7,331 bases of DNA from Pseudomonadota bacterium (GTDB taxonomy: Bacteria > Pseudomonadota > Gammaproteobacteria > Xanthomonadales > Xanthomonadaceae), in NCBI GenBank assembly GCA_023423855.1, contig JAFAEU010000153.1:1-7331 (forward strand), read 5' to 3'. Positions within the stretch are counted from its first letter, which is position 1. Each line of letters starts with the position of its first letter. Positions 1 through 7,331 of this stretch are shown one piece after another. A program made the position numbers and the translations under genes. The notes beneath the pieces are model-generated. The model did no database searches. It had not been told where the DNA came from and was given only the letters and a program-made list of their open reading frames with translations.

Positions 1-2
1 GG

Positions 3-1643
<1,641 letters not shown>

Positions 1644-1653
1644 GCACGCTGCC

Positions 1654-1992
1654 GTGGCCACGCCTTCCGTGAATCCGCCGCGCCCGCGCTTCTCGCCGCG
1701 GCGCAGGGCGCTGCTGGTGGCGGTGCTCGCCCTGCTCGCGACCATGGCGGCGCTCTCGGCGATGGGCATCGCCGGCTTCAACGGCACCGCACCGCGCGAG
1801 ATGGACTGGAACGGCGACGGCAGCGCCAGCGGCGCGGAGATCGTGCAGGGCTATACCATCATCGCGGTGGACGTCAGCCGCGAGGGGCAGCGCACCTGCC
1901 GCAGCTATGCAAGGCTGCGCGATCGCGCAGCGCCGCTGCGCGTGGATTGCCGGGTGGAGTTCGTGTCCGGTGACGGCGGGGCGAAGCCGTAG
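1654..1992 (+). CDS. Small membrane-anchored EF-hand protein
   Basis: This is a 112-residue protein of unknown function. An Arg/Pro-rich N-terminus (PRPRFSPRRR) precedes a hydrophobic segment at about 19-42, probably a single inward-anchored membrane helix or uncleaved signal. Next comes a canonical 12-residue EF-hand loop, DWNGDGSASGAE (51-62), with D, N, D, S, S and E at ligand positions 1, 3, 5, 7, 9 and 12, so calcium binding is plausible. The remainder is a short domain with two cysteines (82 and 99) that could form a periplasmic disulfide. It starts 10 bases after murA and is probably cotranscribed. The start is uncertain: GTG at 1654 is the longest, GTG at 1669 gives a start at NPPRPR, and neither has a clear ribosome site. 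I recall similar small EF-hand proteins beside murA in xanthomonads but cannot verify this. The binding loop is clear; the role is unknown. Confidence 0.75.
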   Translation: MATPSVNPPRPRFSPRRRALLVAVLALLATMAALSAMGIAGFNGTAPREMDWNGDGSASGAEIVQGYTIIAVDVSREGQRTCRSYARLRDRAAPLRVDCRVEFVSGDGGAKP

Positions 1993-2060
1993 GCGCAAGG
2001 GCCGATTCGCTGCGGAAGGCCGTGGTCCCGAACTTCAACAGGGGCCGGGAACTCGTACGA

Positions 2061-2100
2061 TGTCGTCCCGACTTGAACGATGTCGTCCCGACTTGAACGG
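2061..2100. repeat. Two 20-bp tandem repeats left of the palindrome
   Basis: A 20-bp unit, TGTCGTCCCG plus ACTTGAACGA, occurs at 2061-2080 and again at 2081-2100. The second copy differs only in its last base (G for A). Both begin with a variant of the palindrome's terminal decamer (TGTCATCCCG at 2101-2110), so the palindrome sits as a third member of the ladder. The ten bases before 2061 (ACTCGTACGA) look like a degenerate copy of the spacer half. Confidence 0.85.
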
Positions 2101-2168
2101 TGTCATCCCGAACGCAGTGAGGGATCTGCGTTCCGGAAGGCAGATCCCTCACTGCGTTCGGGATGACA
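2101..2168. repeat. Near-perfect 68-bp palindrome (REP- or MITE-like)
   Basis: Bases 2101-2129 and 2140-2168 are perfect 29-nt inverted arms. The ten central bases contain the self-complementary TTCCGGAA (2131-2138). The whole 68 bases therefore form a palindrome with a single mismatched pair (G2130/G2139). As DNA it could extrude a cruciform; as RNA it would be an extremely stable hairpin from either strand. The arms read TGTCATCCCGAACGCAGTGA and onward to GGGATCTGC. Similar sequences are, to my recollection, scattered in intergenic DNA of several bacterial lineages, but I cannot confirm copy number here. On the plus strand the hairpin is followed by GGTTTTCC, so it may help end transcription of the murA operon. 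It encodes no transposase, so any mobility would depend on an enzyme supplied elsewhere. Confidence 0.9.
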
Positions 2169-2218
2169 GGTTTTCCGGGATGACAGGTTTTCCGGGACGG
2201 CAGGTTTTCCGGGAGGAC
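2161..2218. repeat. 17-bp tandem repeats right of the palindrome
   Basis: The unit GGATGACAGGTTTTCCG occurs at 2161-2177 and exactly again at 2178-2194. A third copy with two changes (GGACGGC...) sits at 2195-2211, and a partial fourth (GGAGGAC) at 2212-2218. The first copy overlaps the end of the palindrome. Each unit ends or begins within CGGGATGACA, the palindrome's terminal decamer, separated by a constant GGTTTTC spacer. Copies decay outward. Confidence 0.85.
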
Positions 2219-2284
2219 GTTCGTCGCGAATGGCCGCATTCGAAGAGGGCAGCCTTCGAGGCTATCGGCGCGCCGCGCCGGCGC

Positions 2285-2971
2285 TCATTTCCAGGACGTC
2301 AGCCGCAGGCTGATCGTCTCGCTGCCGCCCTCGGCCTGCACGATGCGCACCGGGACCGGCACGCCCGCGACGATCCAGGCGGTCGTGGTCTTGCCGTCGG
2401 CGGCCGAGACCACCTTGGTCGCGGCCAGCGAATGGCCGTTGACGGTGACGTTCTCGGTGCCGGCGCGGCGGAAGCTCATCGGGCGCGCCTTGCCGTTCTC
2501 GATCACGCGGTAGTTCAGCGGTTTTCCCGCCGGCACGTCCTGCGCCAGCGCCAGCTGCAGCAGCAGGCCGTCGACGTCGCCGGCGCGGATCGGCACCGGT
2601 CCGCGGCGCGAGGGCTTGGCGTCGCCGCTCCAGCCGGCCTGCATCGCCTTCCAGTCGAAGCGCGCGGGCACCGTCTTGCGCTGGCCGACGTAGCTGGCTT
2701 TGTCGCTGCCGCCGAGCGGCATCAGCAGGCCGGTGCGCGACTGTGTGAAGAACGTCGCCTGGCTCATCGACGCAGCCAGGTTCTCGACGTTCATCGCCAG
2801 CGTCCACTGGTTGCCGCGTGGCGCCAGCACCATCACTGCGCTGGCGGGGACGCCCTTGTACTTGGCCGAGTACTGCGCGGTGAACGGCTTGAGTTCGGCG
2901 CGGGCCGGCGCCGCCAGGGACGACAGGGCGGCGCAGGCGGCCAGCAGCAGTGCGATCGAGCGCATGGACAT
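2285..2971 (-). CDS. Exported DUF3108 protein, third tandem paralog
   Basis: This 228-residue protein has a clear signal peptide (MRSIALLLAACAALSSLAAPARA, probable cleavage after residue 25), so it should be periplasmic or envelope-associated. The mature part starts ELKPFTAQYSAKYKG and follows the DUF3108 pattern: alternating beta-strand-like segments, then GDVDGLLLQLALAQD, AGKPLNYRV, and a C-terminal AGVPVPVRIVQAEGG near the end. Its biochemical role is unknown. It lies 62 bases after the second DUF3108 gene on the same strand and is the last gene of the apparent purM operon. It is the most diverged copy in its middle region, where the Y/FDW block reads RFDWKAMQAGWSGD. I used ATG at 2971; an ATG two codons later (2965) is an alternative. 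The much longer open frame extending to 3805 is an out-of-frame shadow over its neighbour. Confidence 0.85.
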   Translation of the reverse strand: MSMRSIALLLAACAALSSLAAPARAELKPFTAQYSAKYKGVPASAVMVLAPRGNQWTLAMNVENLAASMSQATFFTQSRTGLLMPLGGSDKASYVGQRKTVPARFDWKAMQAGWSGDAKPSRRGPVPIRAGDVDGLLLQLALAQDVPAGKPLNYRVIENGKARPMSFRRAGTENVTVNGHSLAATKVVSAADGKTTTAWIVAGVPVPVRIVQAEGGSETISLRLTSWK

Positions 2972-3033
2972 GGTGGATGGTTCCGGGTGGAGGAGTCCGG
3001 CAGCATGCGCGGACCCCGGGGAAGGGGTGGCGA

Positions 3034-3765
3034 TCAGCGCAGCGACTTCAGCTGCAGGTCGATGTGGTCGCGGCCGCCGCGCTGCTGCAGGATGCGCGCG
3101 GGCACCGGCAGGCCGTCGACGATCCAGGCGGTGATGCTGCGGCTGTCGTCCTTCCAGGTCACCTTGGTGGCCTTGTGCGACTTGCCGCCAACGGTGACGG
3201 TGTCCGTGCCCGCGGGCTTGAACACCTGGCGCTTGACCCGGCCGTCCTCGACCAGGCGGTAGCTCATCGGCTTGCCGGCGGCGAAGTCGCGCACCAGGGC
3301 GAGGTTCATCAGCATGCCGTCGACGTCGCCGGGCTGCAGCTTCACCGGGCCCTTGCGGTCGGGCTTGACGTCGCCGTCCCAGGTGGCCTGGCCCTTGCCC
3401 CAGTCGTAGGTCGCGTTGATCGAACGCTTCTTGACCAGCATCGCCGCCAGGCCGGATTCGCCGCCCTGGGTGTCGTTGCCAGACAGCGGCCGCCAGCGCT
3501 CGCCCTCGGCCTCGAACACGGTGCTCTGCGCCAGGCGGGCGCCGGCGCCGTTGACCTCGAGGCTGTACTTCCAGCGGTTCGCACCGTCGGGCGCCAGGGT
3601 CATGCGGCCGTTGGCCTGCATGCCCATGTAGTTGGCGGCGTAGTCGGCGGTGAAGGGCTCGACCGCGAGCGTCGGCGCGCTGGCGACCGCGAGCAGGGCC
3701 GCGACTGCGGCGGCGCGAAGGGGGCGTCGGAACATCGGCATCATCCTCATTCTCGTTGCACTCAT
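3034..3765 (-). CDS. Exported DUF3108 protein, second tandem paralog
   Basis: This is a 243-residue protein from ATG 3765, which overlaps the stop of the preceding DUF3108 gene in an ATGA motif (3762-3765), so the two are translationally coupled. A second possible start is ATG 3735 (MFRRPLRAAAVAALLA), with a GAGG nine bases before it; both give a signal peptide cleaved near TLA/VEP. The mature domain begins VEPFTADYAANYMG and carries QSTVFEAEGERWRPLSG, YDWGKGQATWDGD, GDVDGMLMNLALVRD, AGKPMSYRLVEDGRVK and the terminal DGLPVPARILQQRGG. These blocks align by eye with both neighbours, making a tandem paralog set. Many Lys and Arg residues suggest a basic periplasmic protein. The molecular function of DUF3108 is not established to my knowledge; a beta-rich, possibly lipid-handling fold is speculation. 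Confidence 0.87.
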   Translation of the reverse strand: MSATRMRMMPMFRRPLRAAAVAALLAVASAPTLAVEPFTADYAANYMGMQANGRMTLAPDGANRWKYSLEVNGAGARLAQSTVFEAEGERWRPLSGNDTQGGESGLAAMLVKKRSINATYDWGKGQATWDGDVKPDRKGPVKLQPGDVDGMLMNLALVRDFAAGKPMSYRLVEDGRVKRQVFKPAGTDTVTVGGKSHKATKVTWKDDSRSITAWIVDGLPVPARILQQRGGRDHIDLQLKSLR

Positions 3766-4547
3766 TGCATGGCCTGGTATTCGACCAGGCGCAGGTCGAC
3801 GGCATCCTTGCCGTCCTCGCGCTGCAGGATGCGCACCGGCGTCGGCACGCCGTCGGCGATCCAGAAGATCGTCTCGTCGTTGCCGCCGTTGGTGCGCTCG
3901 ACCCGCATCGCTTCGAAACTCAGTTCGGCCACGGTCACCGGCTCGGTCTGCGCGGCGACCTGGTAGTCGTAGTCGCGCACGCGGCCGCCGTCGACGAAGC
4001 GGTAGTGCAGCGCCTTGCCCGGTTCGGCGTCGCGGATCACCGCGAGGTTGATCAGCAGCCCGCTCATGTCGCCGTAGCGGATCGGCACCGGCGCGCGCCG
4101 CTCCTTGCTGATGTCGCCGCTCCACTGCGCGGTGTTGCTGTGCCAGTCGTAGGTGCCGGTGGTCTTGCGGTTGAAGACCACGGCGGCCTTGCGCACGGTG
4201 CTCTGCGACAGCGGGCGGTAGATGTCGTTGGCCTCGTCGAACACGGTGCTCTGTTCGAGGTTCAGGCCGACGATGCCGGCGAAGCCGCGGTTGCCGCGGA
4301 TGCCGAGGTCGATGCGCCAGCGCGCGGCCGCGTCGTCGCGCACGACCTGCATGGTCGCGGTGCCGGCGGGCTTGCCGCCGTACCAGGCCTCGTAGCTGGC
4401 GACGAAGGGCTGCAGCGAGGGCGCGCGGGCGGGAAGGGTGGCGGCGTCGGCCGGTGCCGCGGCATCCTGGGCGCGCGCAGGCGCGTCCGCCGCCAGGGCG
4501 ATGGCCAGGGCGACGGCGGCGAACAGCAGGGAAGGGGTCGGGCGCAT
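3762..4547 (-). CDS. Exported DUF3108 protein, first tandem paralog
   Basis: This is a 261-residue protein with a signal peptide (MRPTPSLLFAAVALAIALAA..., cleavage probably after ARA, residue 26). An Ala/Pro-rich linker runs to about 42, then the DUF3108 domain starts at LQPFVASYEAWYGG. Shared blocks are QSTVFDEANDIYRPLSQ, YDWHSNTAQWSGD, YGDMSGLLINLAVIRD, GKALHYRFVDGGRVRDY and DGVPTPVRILQREDG. The linker and a longer strand near 80-95 distinguish it from the two downstream paralogs. I chose ATG 4547, ten bases past the purN stop; a TTG at 4565 would overlap purN and put charged residues before the signal peptide. An out-of-frame ATG overlapping the purN stop (4561) leads to a shadow frame. 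DUF3108 directly after purN is, as I recall, common in xanthomonads. Function unknown. Confidence 0.88.
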   Translation of the reverse strand: MRPTPSLLFAAVALAIALAADAPARAQDAAAPADAATLPARAPSLQPFVASYEAWYGGKPAGTATMQVVRDDAAARWRIDLGIRGNRGFAGIVGLNLEQSTVFDEANDIYRPLSQSTVRKAAVVFNRKTTGTYDWHSNTAQWSGDISKERRAPVPIRYGDMSGLLINLAVIRDAEPGKALHYRFVDGGRVRDYDYQVAAQTEPVTVAELSFEAMRVERTNGGNDETIFWIADGVPTPVRILQREDGKDAVDLRLVEYQAMQ

Positions 4548-4557
4548 AGGCCGGACA

Positions 4558-5268
4558 TCATGCAAAGGCGTTATTGCACGACAGCTGAAGCGGTTCGGTC
4601 AGCGCGCGGCCATCGATGTGAACGCGGTCTTCATGCAGCGCGACGCGCCCGGCGGCGAACAGCCGCAGGCTGGCGACCAGCAGCGGATGCTCGCGTTCGA
4701 GCACGCGCGCGGCCAGCGCGTCCTCGTCGTCCCCGGGCAGCACCGGCACGCGCGCCTGCGCGATCACCGGGCCGCCGTCGAGCTCCGCGGTGACGAAGTG
4801 CACGCTGGCGCCGTGTTCCGCGACGCCGGCGTCGAGCGCTTGGCGGTGCGTGTGCAGGCCGCGGAAGTCCAGCAGCAGGGAGGGATGGATGTTGACCGTG
4901 CGCCCGGCCAGCGCGCGTGCGGCGGCCGCGCCGATGATGCGCATGTAGCCGGCGCAGACGACGAGGTCCGGCGCCACCGAATCGACCCGGGCGAAGAAGG
5001 CGGCGTCGAAGGCGTCGCGCGAGGCGAAGCCGCGCGCGCGCAGCGCCTCGGCGTGGATGCCGGCGTCGCGCGCGCGCTGCAGGGCGAGGGCGTCGGGCTT
5101 GTCGGAGAACACGCCGACAACCGTCGCGTCCAGTGTTCCCGACGAGACCGCATCCAGCATCGCCTGCAGGTTGCTGCCGCGGCCGGAGGCGAGGACGGCG
5201 AGGCGGAGGGGCCGCGGTTGGCGGTGGGTGGTGGGTGGTTCGTCGGACAAGCGGAGGGGCTCAGGCAA
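4558..5268 (-). CDS. purN: Phosphoribosylglycinamide formyltransferase
   Basis: PurN transfers a formyl group from 10-formyltetrahydrofolate to glycinamide ribonucleotide (third step of de novo purine synthesis, cytosol). Landmarks: the phosphate-binding [12 protein letters not shown] (26-37), [10 protein letters not shown] (104-113), and catalytic Asn126 and His128 in [23 protein letters not shown] carries His157 and Asp164. These equal E. coli Asn106, His108, His137 and Asp144. With 236 residues it is longer than E. coli PurN (about 212), mainly from a 20-residue Pro/Thr-rich N-terminal extension. The start is TTG at 5268, overlapping the purM stop by 8 bases. The only later in-frame candidate I see before the core is TTG at 5250. 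No strong ribosome site is visible, so termination-reinitiation from purM is likely. An oddity: the usual Pro after NIHPSLL is Leu (LLLDFRG). The enzyme looks complete. Confidence 0.95.
   Translation of the reverse strand: MPEPLRLSDEPPTTHRQPRPLRLAVLASGRGSNLQAMLDAVSSGTLDATVVGVFSDKPDALALQRARDAGIHAEALRARGFASRDAFDAAFFARVDSVAPDLVVCAGYMRIIGAAAARALAGRTVNIHPSLLLDFRGLHTHRQALDAGVAEHGASVHFVTAELDGGPVIAQARVPVLPGDDEDALAARVLEREHPLLVASLRLFAAGRVALHEDRVHIDGRALTEPLQLSCNNAFA
5223..5238 (+). repeat. G-rich GGT/GGGT tract at the purN 5' end
   Basis: The plus strand reads GGTGGGTGGTGGGTGG, five G-runs with single-T loops, which could form a two-tetrad G-quadruplex in single-stranded DNA. It lies on the template strand for purN, so the mRNA carries the C-rich complement. 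It encodes part of the Pro/Thr segment of the PurN N-terminal extension. Confidence 0.4.
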
Positions 5269-6316
5269 TCCGTACGCGCTCGTCTTCGCCCGCCGCGACG
5301 ACCTCGCCGATCGTCCAGTGGGCGAGGCCGAGGCGGGCCAGTTCGCCGCCGATGCCGGCGGCCGCGTCGCGGTCGGCCAGCAGCACGAAGCCGATGCCGC
5401 AGTTGAAGGTGCGCCACATCTCCTCGCGGGCGACGTTGCCCTCGCGCTGCAGCCATTCGAACACCGGCGGCAGCGGCCACGAGGACGCGTCGATGTCGAG
5501 GCCGAGGCCTTCGGGCACGACGCGGATGATGTTCTCGGTCAGGCCGCCGCCGGTGATGTGGGCCATGCCGTGGACCGCCGCGCCGTGCGCGCCGCGCAGC
5601 AGTTCCAGGATCGGCTTGACGTACAGCCGCGTGGGCGCCATCAGCGCGTCGGCCAGGCTGACGCCGCCGACGTCGAGCCCGGCCGGGCGGCCGGCCTGGT
5701 CGTAGATGCGGCGCACCAGCGAATAACCGTTGGAATGCGGGCCGCTGGAGGCGATGCCGATCAGCACGTCGCCGGCGCGCACGGCCGAGCCGTCGCGCAG
5801 CTCGGACTTCTCCACCGCGGCGACGCAGAAGCCGGCCAGGTCGTACTCGCCCGGCGGATACATGTCCGGCATCTCCGCCGTCTCGCCGCCGATCAGGGCG
5901 CAGCCCGACAGCTCGCAGCCCTTGGCGATGCCGCCGACCACCGCGACCGTGGTGTCCACGTCGAGCTTGCCGGTGGCGAAATAGTCGAGGAAGAACAGCG
6001 GCTCGGCGCCCTGCACCAGCACGTCGTTGACGCACATCGCCACCAGGTCGATGCCGATGCTGTCGTGGCGGCCGAGCTGCTGGGCCAGTTTCAGCTTCGT
6101 GCCGACGCCGTCGGTGCCCGAGACCAGCACCGGCTCGCGGTACTTGCCCGAGAGGTCGAACAGCGCGCCGAAGCCGCCGAGCCCGCCCATCACCTCGGGG
6201 CGGAAGCTGCGCCGGACCAGCGGCTTGATGCGTTCGACGACTTCGTTGCCCGCGTCGATGTCGACGCCGGCGTCGCGGTAGGTGAGGCCGGACGGGGCGG
6301 AAGGGGGCGTGTTCAC
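5261..6316 (-). CDS. purM: Phosphoribosylformylglycinamidine cyclo-ligase
   Basis: PurM (AIR synthetase) closes formylglycinamidine ribonucleotide to aminoimidazole ribonucleotide with ATP, the fifth step of purine synthesis, and acts as a cytosolic dimer. The 351-residue protein matches the usual length. Visible motifs: [14 protein letters not shown] (11-24), [15 protein letters not shown] with the nucleotide-binding glycines (65-79), [20 protein letters not shown] (90-109), [11 protein letters not shown] (143-153), [23 protein letters not shown] and [11 protein letters not shown] near the C-terminus. I chose GTG at 6316. It leaves a ten-residue lead before LTYRDAG, like other PurM proteins, and no ATG lies nearby in frame. 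No Shine-Dalgarno sequence is evident before it. The open frame continues far upstream to 6736, but that part is antisense to the DUF2066 gene. It is the first gene of the minus-strand operon. Confidence 0.96.
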   Translation of the reverse strand: MNTPPSAPSGLTYRDAGVDIDAGNEVVERIKPLVRRSFRPEVMGGLGGFGALFDLSGKYREPVLVSGTDGVGTKLKLAQQLGRHDSIGIDLVAMCVNDVLVQGAEPLFFLDYFATGKLDVDTTVAVVGGIAKGCELSGCALIGGETAEMPDMYPPGEYDLAGFCVAAVEKSELRDGSAVRAGDVLIGIASSGPHSNGYSLVRRIYDQAGRPAGLDVGGVSLADALMAPTRLYVKPILELLRGAHGAAVHGMAHITGGGLTENIIRVVPEGLGLDIDASSWPLPPVFEWLQREGNVAREEMWRTFNCGIGFVLLADRDAAAGIGGELARLGLAHWTIGEVVAAGEDERVRIA

Positions 6317-6345
6317 GGATGCGCGGGGAAGCCGGACGGCCCGCG

Positions 6346-6354
6346 ATTCTAGCA
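6346..6354 (-). promoter_or_regulatory. Extended -10 promoter-like site for purM
   Basis: The minus strand reads TGC-TAGAAT at 6354-6346, five of six matches to TATAAT plus the TGn extension. It lies about 30 bases before the purM GTG. At the normal -35 spacing the sequence is G-rich (near 6369-6374) and does not resemble TTGACA, which fits an extended -10 promoter. Transcription would begin near 6339. The motif is seen directly; promoter activity is inferred. Confidence 0.45.
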
Positions 6355-6409
6355 GCCGCGGGCGGGCGACCCCCGCGGCGGTCACGGACGGCCCGCCGCC
6401 GGCGTCAGC

Positions 6410-6448
6410 AACCGTGAATGGGCTTTGTGGCACCATTTCGCCACGGTT
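6410..6448. repeat. Nested inverted repeats before the DUF2066 gene
   Basis: AACCGTG (6410-6416) and CACGGTT (6442-6448) are perfect 7-bp inverted arms 25 bases apart. Inside and overlapping the right arm, GTGGC (6427-6431) and GCCAC (6440-6444) form a second perfect hairpin with an 8-base loop. The two pairings compete. They sit in the divergent purM/DUF2066 spacer just before the DUF2066 ribosome site, so an operator or leader structure is possible. Short arms in GC-rich DNA can occur by chance. Confidence 0.35.
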
Positions 6449-6457
6449 CGCCAGGTG

Positions 6458-6464
6458 GGAAGGA
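6458..6464 (+). promoter_or_regulatory. Ribosome binding site of the DUF2066 gene
   Basis: GGAAGGA at 6458-6464 lies six bases before the ATG at 6471. It is the clearest ribosome site in the window and fixes the start. Confidence 0.6.
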
Positions 6465-6470
6465 CATCGG

Positions 6471-7331
6471 ATGCGTTTGGCTGTTCGAGGGGCACGGGTG
6501 ATCGGGTGGGCGCTGGCCGGGTTGCTGCTGGCGCTGCCCGCGTTCGCGCAGCGGGTCGAGGGCGACCGCGCGGAGGCCGAGGGCGTATACGAGGCCGAGG
6601 TGCCGGTCCGCAGCCAGGCCGAGTCCGAACGCGAGGCCGGCTTCGCGCGCGCGCTGGCGCAGGTGTTCGCCAAGCTCTCGGGCGACCGCGCGATCTCCAG
6701 CCGCCCGGGCGTGGGCCAGGAGCTGCGCCGCGCCAAGGACTACGTCGACGGCTACGACTACCGCCAGGACGAGAGCGTCGGCGCCAGCGGCGCGCCGAGC
6801 TTCCGCACCACGCTGGTGGTGCGCTTCAAGCCCGAGGACGTCGATACGCTGGTCGCCGCGCTGGGCCTGCCGGTGTGGCCGCAGCCGCGGCCCAAGCCGG
6901 TGGTGTGGCTGGCGATCGACGACGGCAAGGGCCCGCGCCTGGTGGGCCTGCAGCAGAGCAACGTCGCGCGCGGGCTGCTGCAGCGGGCGGTCGAGCGCGG
7001 CTACCGGCTGGGCCTGCCCTCGGGCAGCGCCGCCGAGCAGGCCGCGGTCGGCGCGATCTGGCGCGGCGACACCGGTGCGATCGCACGCCTGTCCGCGCGC
7101 TACAGCCCGCCGATGCAGCTGATCGGCAAGCTCTACCGCAGCGGCGGCGGCTGGAAGGCGGACTGGATCTTCGTCGACAACGGCCGCGTGCTCTCGCGCT
7201 GGTCCGAGGAAGGCGCCGATGCGCGCCGCACCCTGGCGACCGGCGCCGACGGCGGTGCCGACGCGCTGATCAAGCGTTATGCCAAGGCCACCGCGCCGGC
7301 CGATCCGGTCGCGCAGCGCATGGTCTTCACC
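6471..7331 (+). CDS. Exported DUF2066 protein, C-terminus cut off
   Basis: The reading frame is open for 287 codons to the window end with no stop, so the gene is 3'-truncated by the window, not broken. It begins with a signal peptide ([26 protein letters not shown], cleavage after residue 26, before [12 protein letters not shown]). The mature part has the DUF2066 pattern: [34 protein letters not shown] (about 40-73), [52 protein letters not shown], and later [29 protein letters not shown]2066 proteins are periplasmic or envelope-linked and have no established biochemical role that I know of. The gene is divergent from purM across a 154-base spacer, an arrangement I recall from xanthomonads. 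Family call is good; function unknown. Confidence 0.88.
   Translation, partial: MRLAVRGARVIGWALAGLLLALPAFAQRVEGDRAEAEGVYEAEVPVRSQAESEREAGFARALAQVFAKLSGDRAISSRPGVGQELRRAKDYVDGYDYRQDESVGASGAPSFRTTLVVRFKPEDVDTLVAALGLPVWPQPRPKPVVWLAIDDGKGPRLVGLQQSNVARGLLQRAVERGYRLGLPSGSAAEQAAVGAIWRGDTGAIARLSARYSPPMQLIGKLYRSGGGWKADWIFVDNGRVLSRWSEEGADARRTLATGADGGADALIKRYAKATAPADPVAQRMVFT

Larger units (their letters stand above)
1993..2284. other. Gene-free spacer between convergent operons
   Basis: This 292-base stretch separates the stop of the EF-hand gene (plus strand) from the stop of the last DUF3108 gene (minus strand). I see no supportable protein gene. Its base composition is visibly less GC-rich than its neighbours. 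It holds a large palindrome and two flanking tandem arrays between 2061 and 2219, described separately. The flanks also hold looser echoes of the repeat, for example GGTCCCGAACTTCAAC at 2024-2039. The last 20 bases before 2285 are a GC-rich run with a CGGCGCGCCG palindrome (2266-2275) and no T-tract. Confidence 0.75.

Noticed and set aside
2061..2219. CRISPR-like array
   Set aside because: Repeats are only 17-20 bp and contiguous, without unique spacers of 30-40 bp, and no cas gene is present.
2240..2259. Hairpin TCGAAG/CTTCGA as a terminator for the purM operon
   Set aside because: The stem is only six base pairs with an eight-base loop and no T-run on the minus strand. It is too weak to call.
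2972..3033. Promoter or terminator in the 62-base gap between the second and third DUF3108 genes
   Set aside because: I see only a five-pair GTCCG/CGGAC stem (2995-3014), with no T-tract and no -10-like sequence. It is not enough to split the operon.
1907..3262. 451-codon plus-strand frame crossing the palindrome and the DUF3108 gene
   Set aside because: It starts inside the EF-hand gene, translates the repeat array, and continues antisense to two well-supported DUF3108 genes. No recognisable domain is present.
3342..3584. Extra small genes inside the DUF3108 and purN genes
   Set aside because: These frames overlap recognised domains fully, are Arg/Ala/Pro-rich, and lack ribosome sites.
5057..6352. 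431-codon plus-strand frame opposite purN and purM
   Set aside because: It is antisense to two enzymes with intact catalytic motifs and has shadow-frame composition.

Overview
The window is a very GC-rich, densely coded bacterial chromosome segment. Codons end almost always in G or C. The gene set (ibaG-murA; purM-purN followed by DUF3108 genes; a divergent DUF2066 gene) fits the Lysobacteraceae/Xanthomonadaceae (Lysobacter- or Luteimonas-like gammaproteobacteria). This placement comes from remembered gene content and order, not from a database search. I see no rRNA or tRNA gene, transposase, phage gene or CRISPR array.

Left arm, plus strand (148-1992): a BolA-family gene (ibaG) whose stop codon overlaps the start of murA (UDP-GlcNAc enolpyruvyl transferase, first committed step of peptidoglycan synthesis). 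Ten bases later comes a small membrane-anchored protein with one canonical EF-hand loop. The 147-base leader before ibaG has an 11-bp perfect inverted repeat with a competing hairpin.

Centre (1993-2284): a gene-free spacer between convergent operons. It holds a near-perfect 68-bp palindrome. The terminal decamer of the palindrome is repeated outward on both sides as two different short tandem arrays, with a 20-bp period on the left and a 17-bp period on the right. This is the most unusual structure in the window and looks like a non-coding, REP- or MITE-like element, possibly also a bidirectional terminator.

Right arm, minus strand (6316 down to 2285): an apparent operon purM-purN-DUF3108-DUF3108-DUF3108. 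PurN and PurM catalyse steps 3 and 5 of de novo purine synthesis. The three exported DUF3108 proteins are diverged tandem paralogs of unknown function. Coupling is tight (an 8-base overlap, a 10-base gap, a 4-base ATGA overlap, then a 62-base gap), and purM and purN appear to use GTG and TTG starts. An extended -10 promoter-like site lies before purM.

Right edge, plus strand (6471-7331): an exported DUF2066 protein, divergent from purM and cut by the window end.

Most of the window is conserved housekeeping DNA. The parts worth a second look are the palindrome array, the DUF3108 triplication, and a few local oddities in start codons, the PurN active-site loop and the intergenic inverted repeats.
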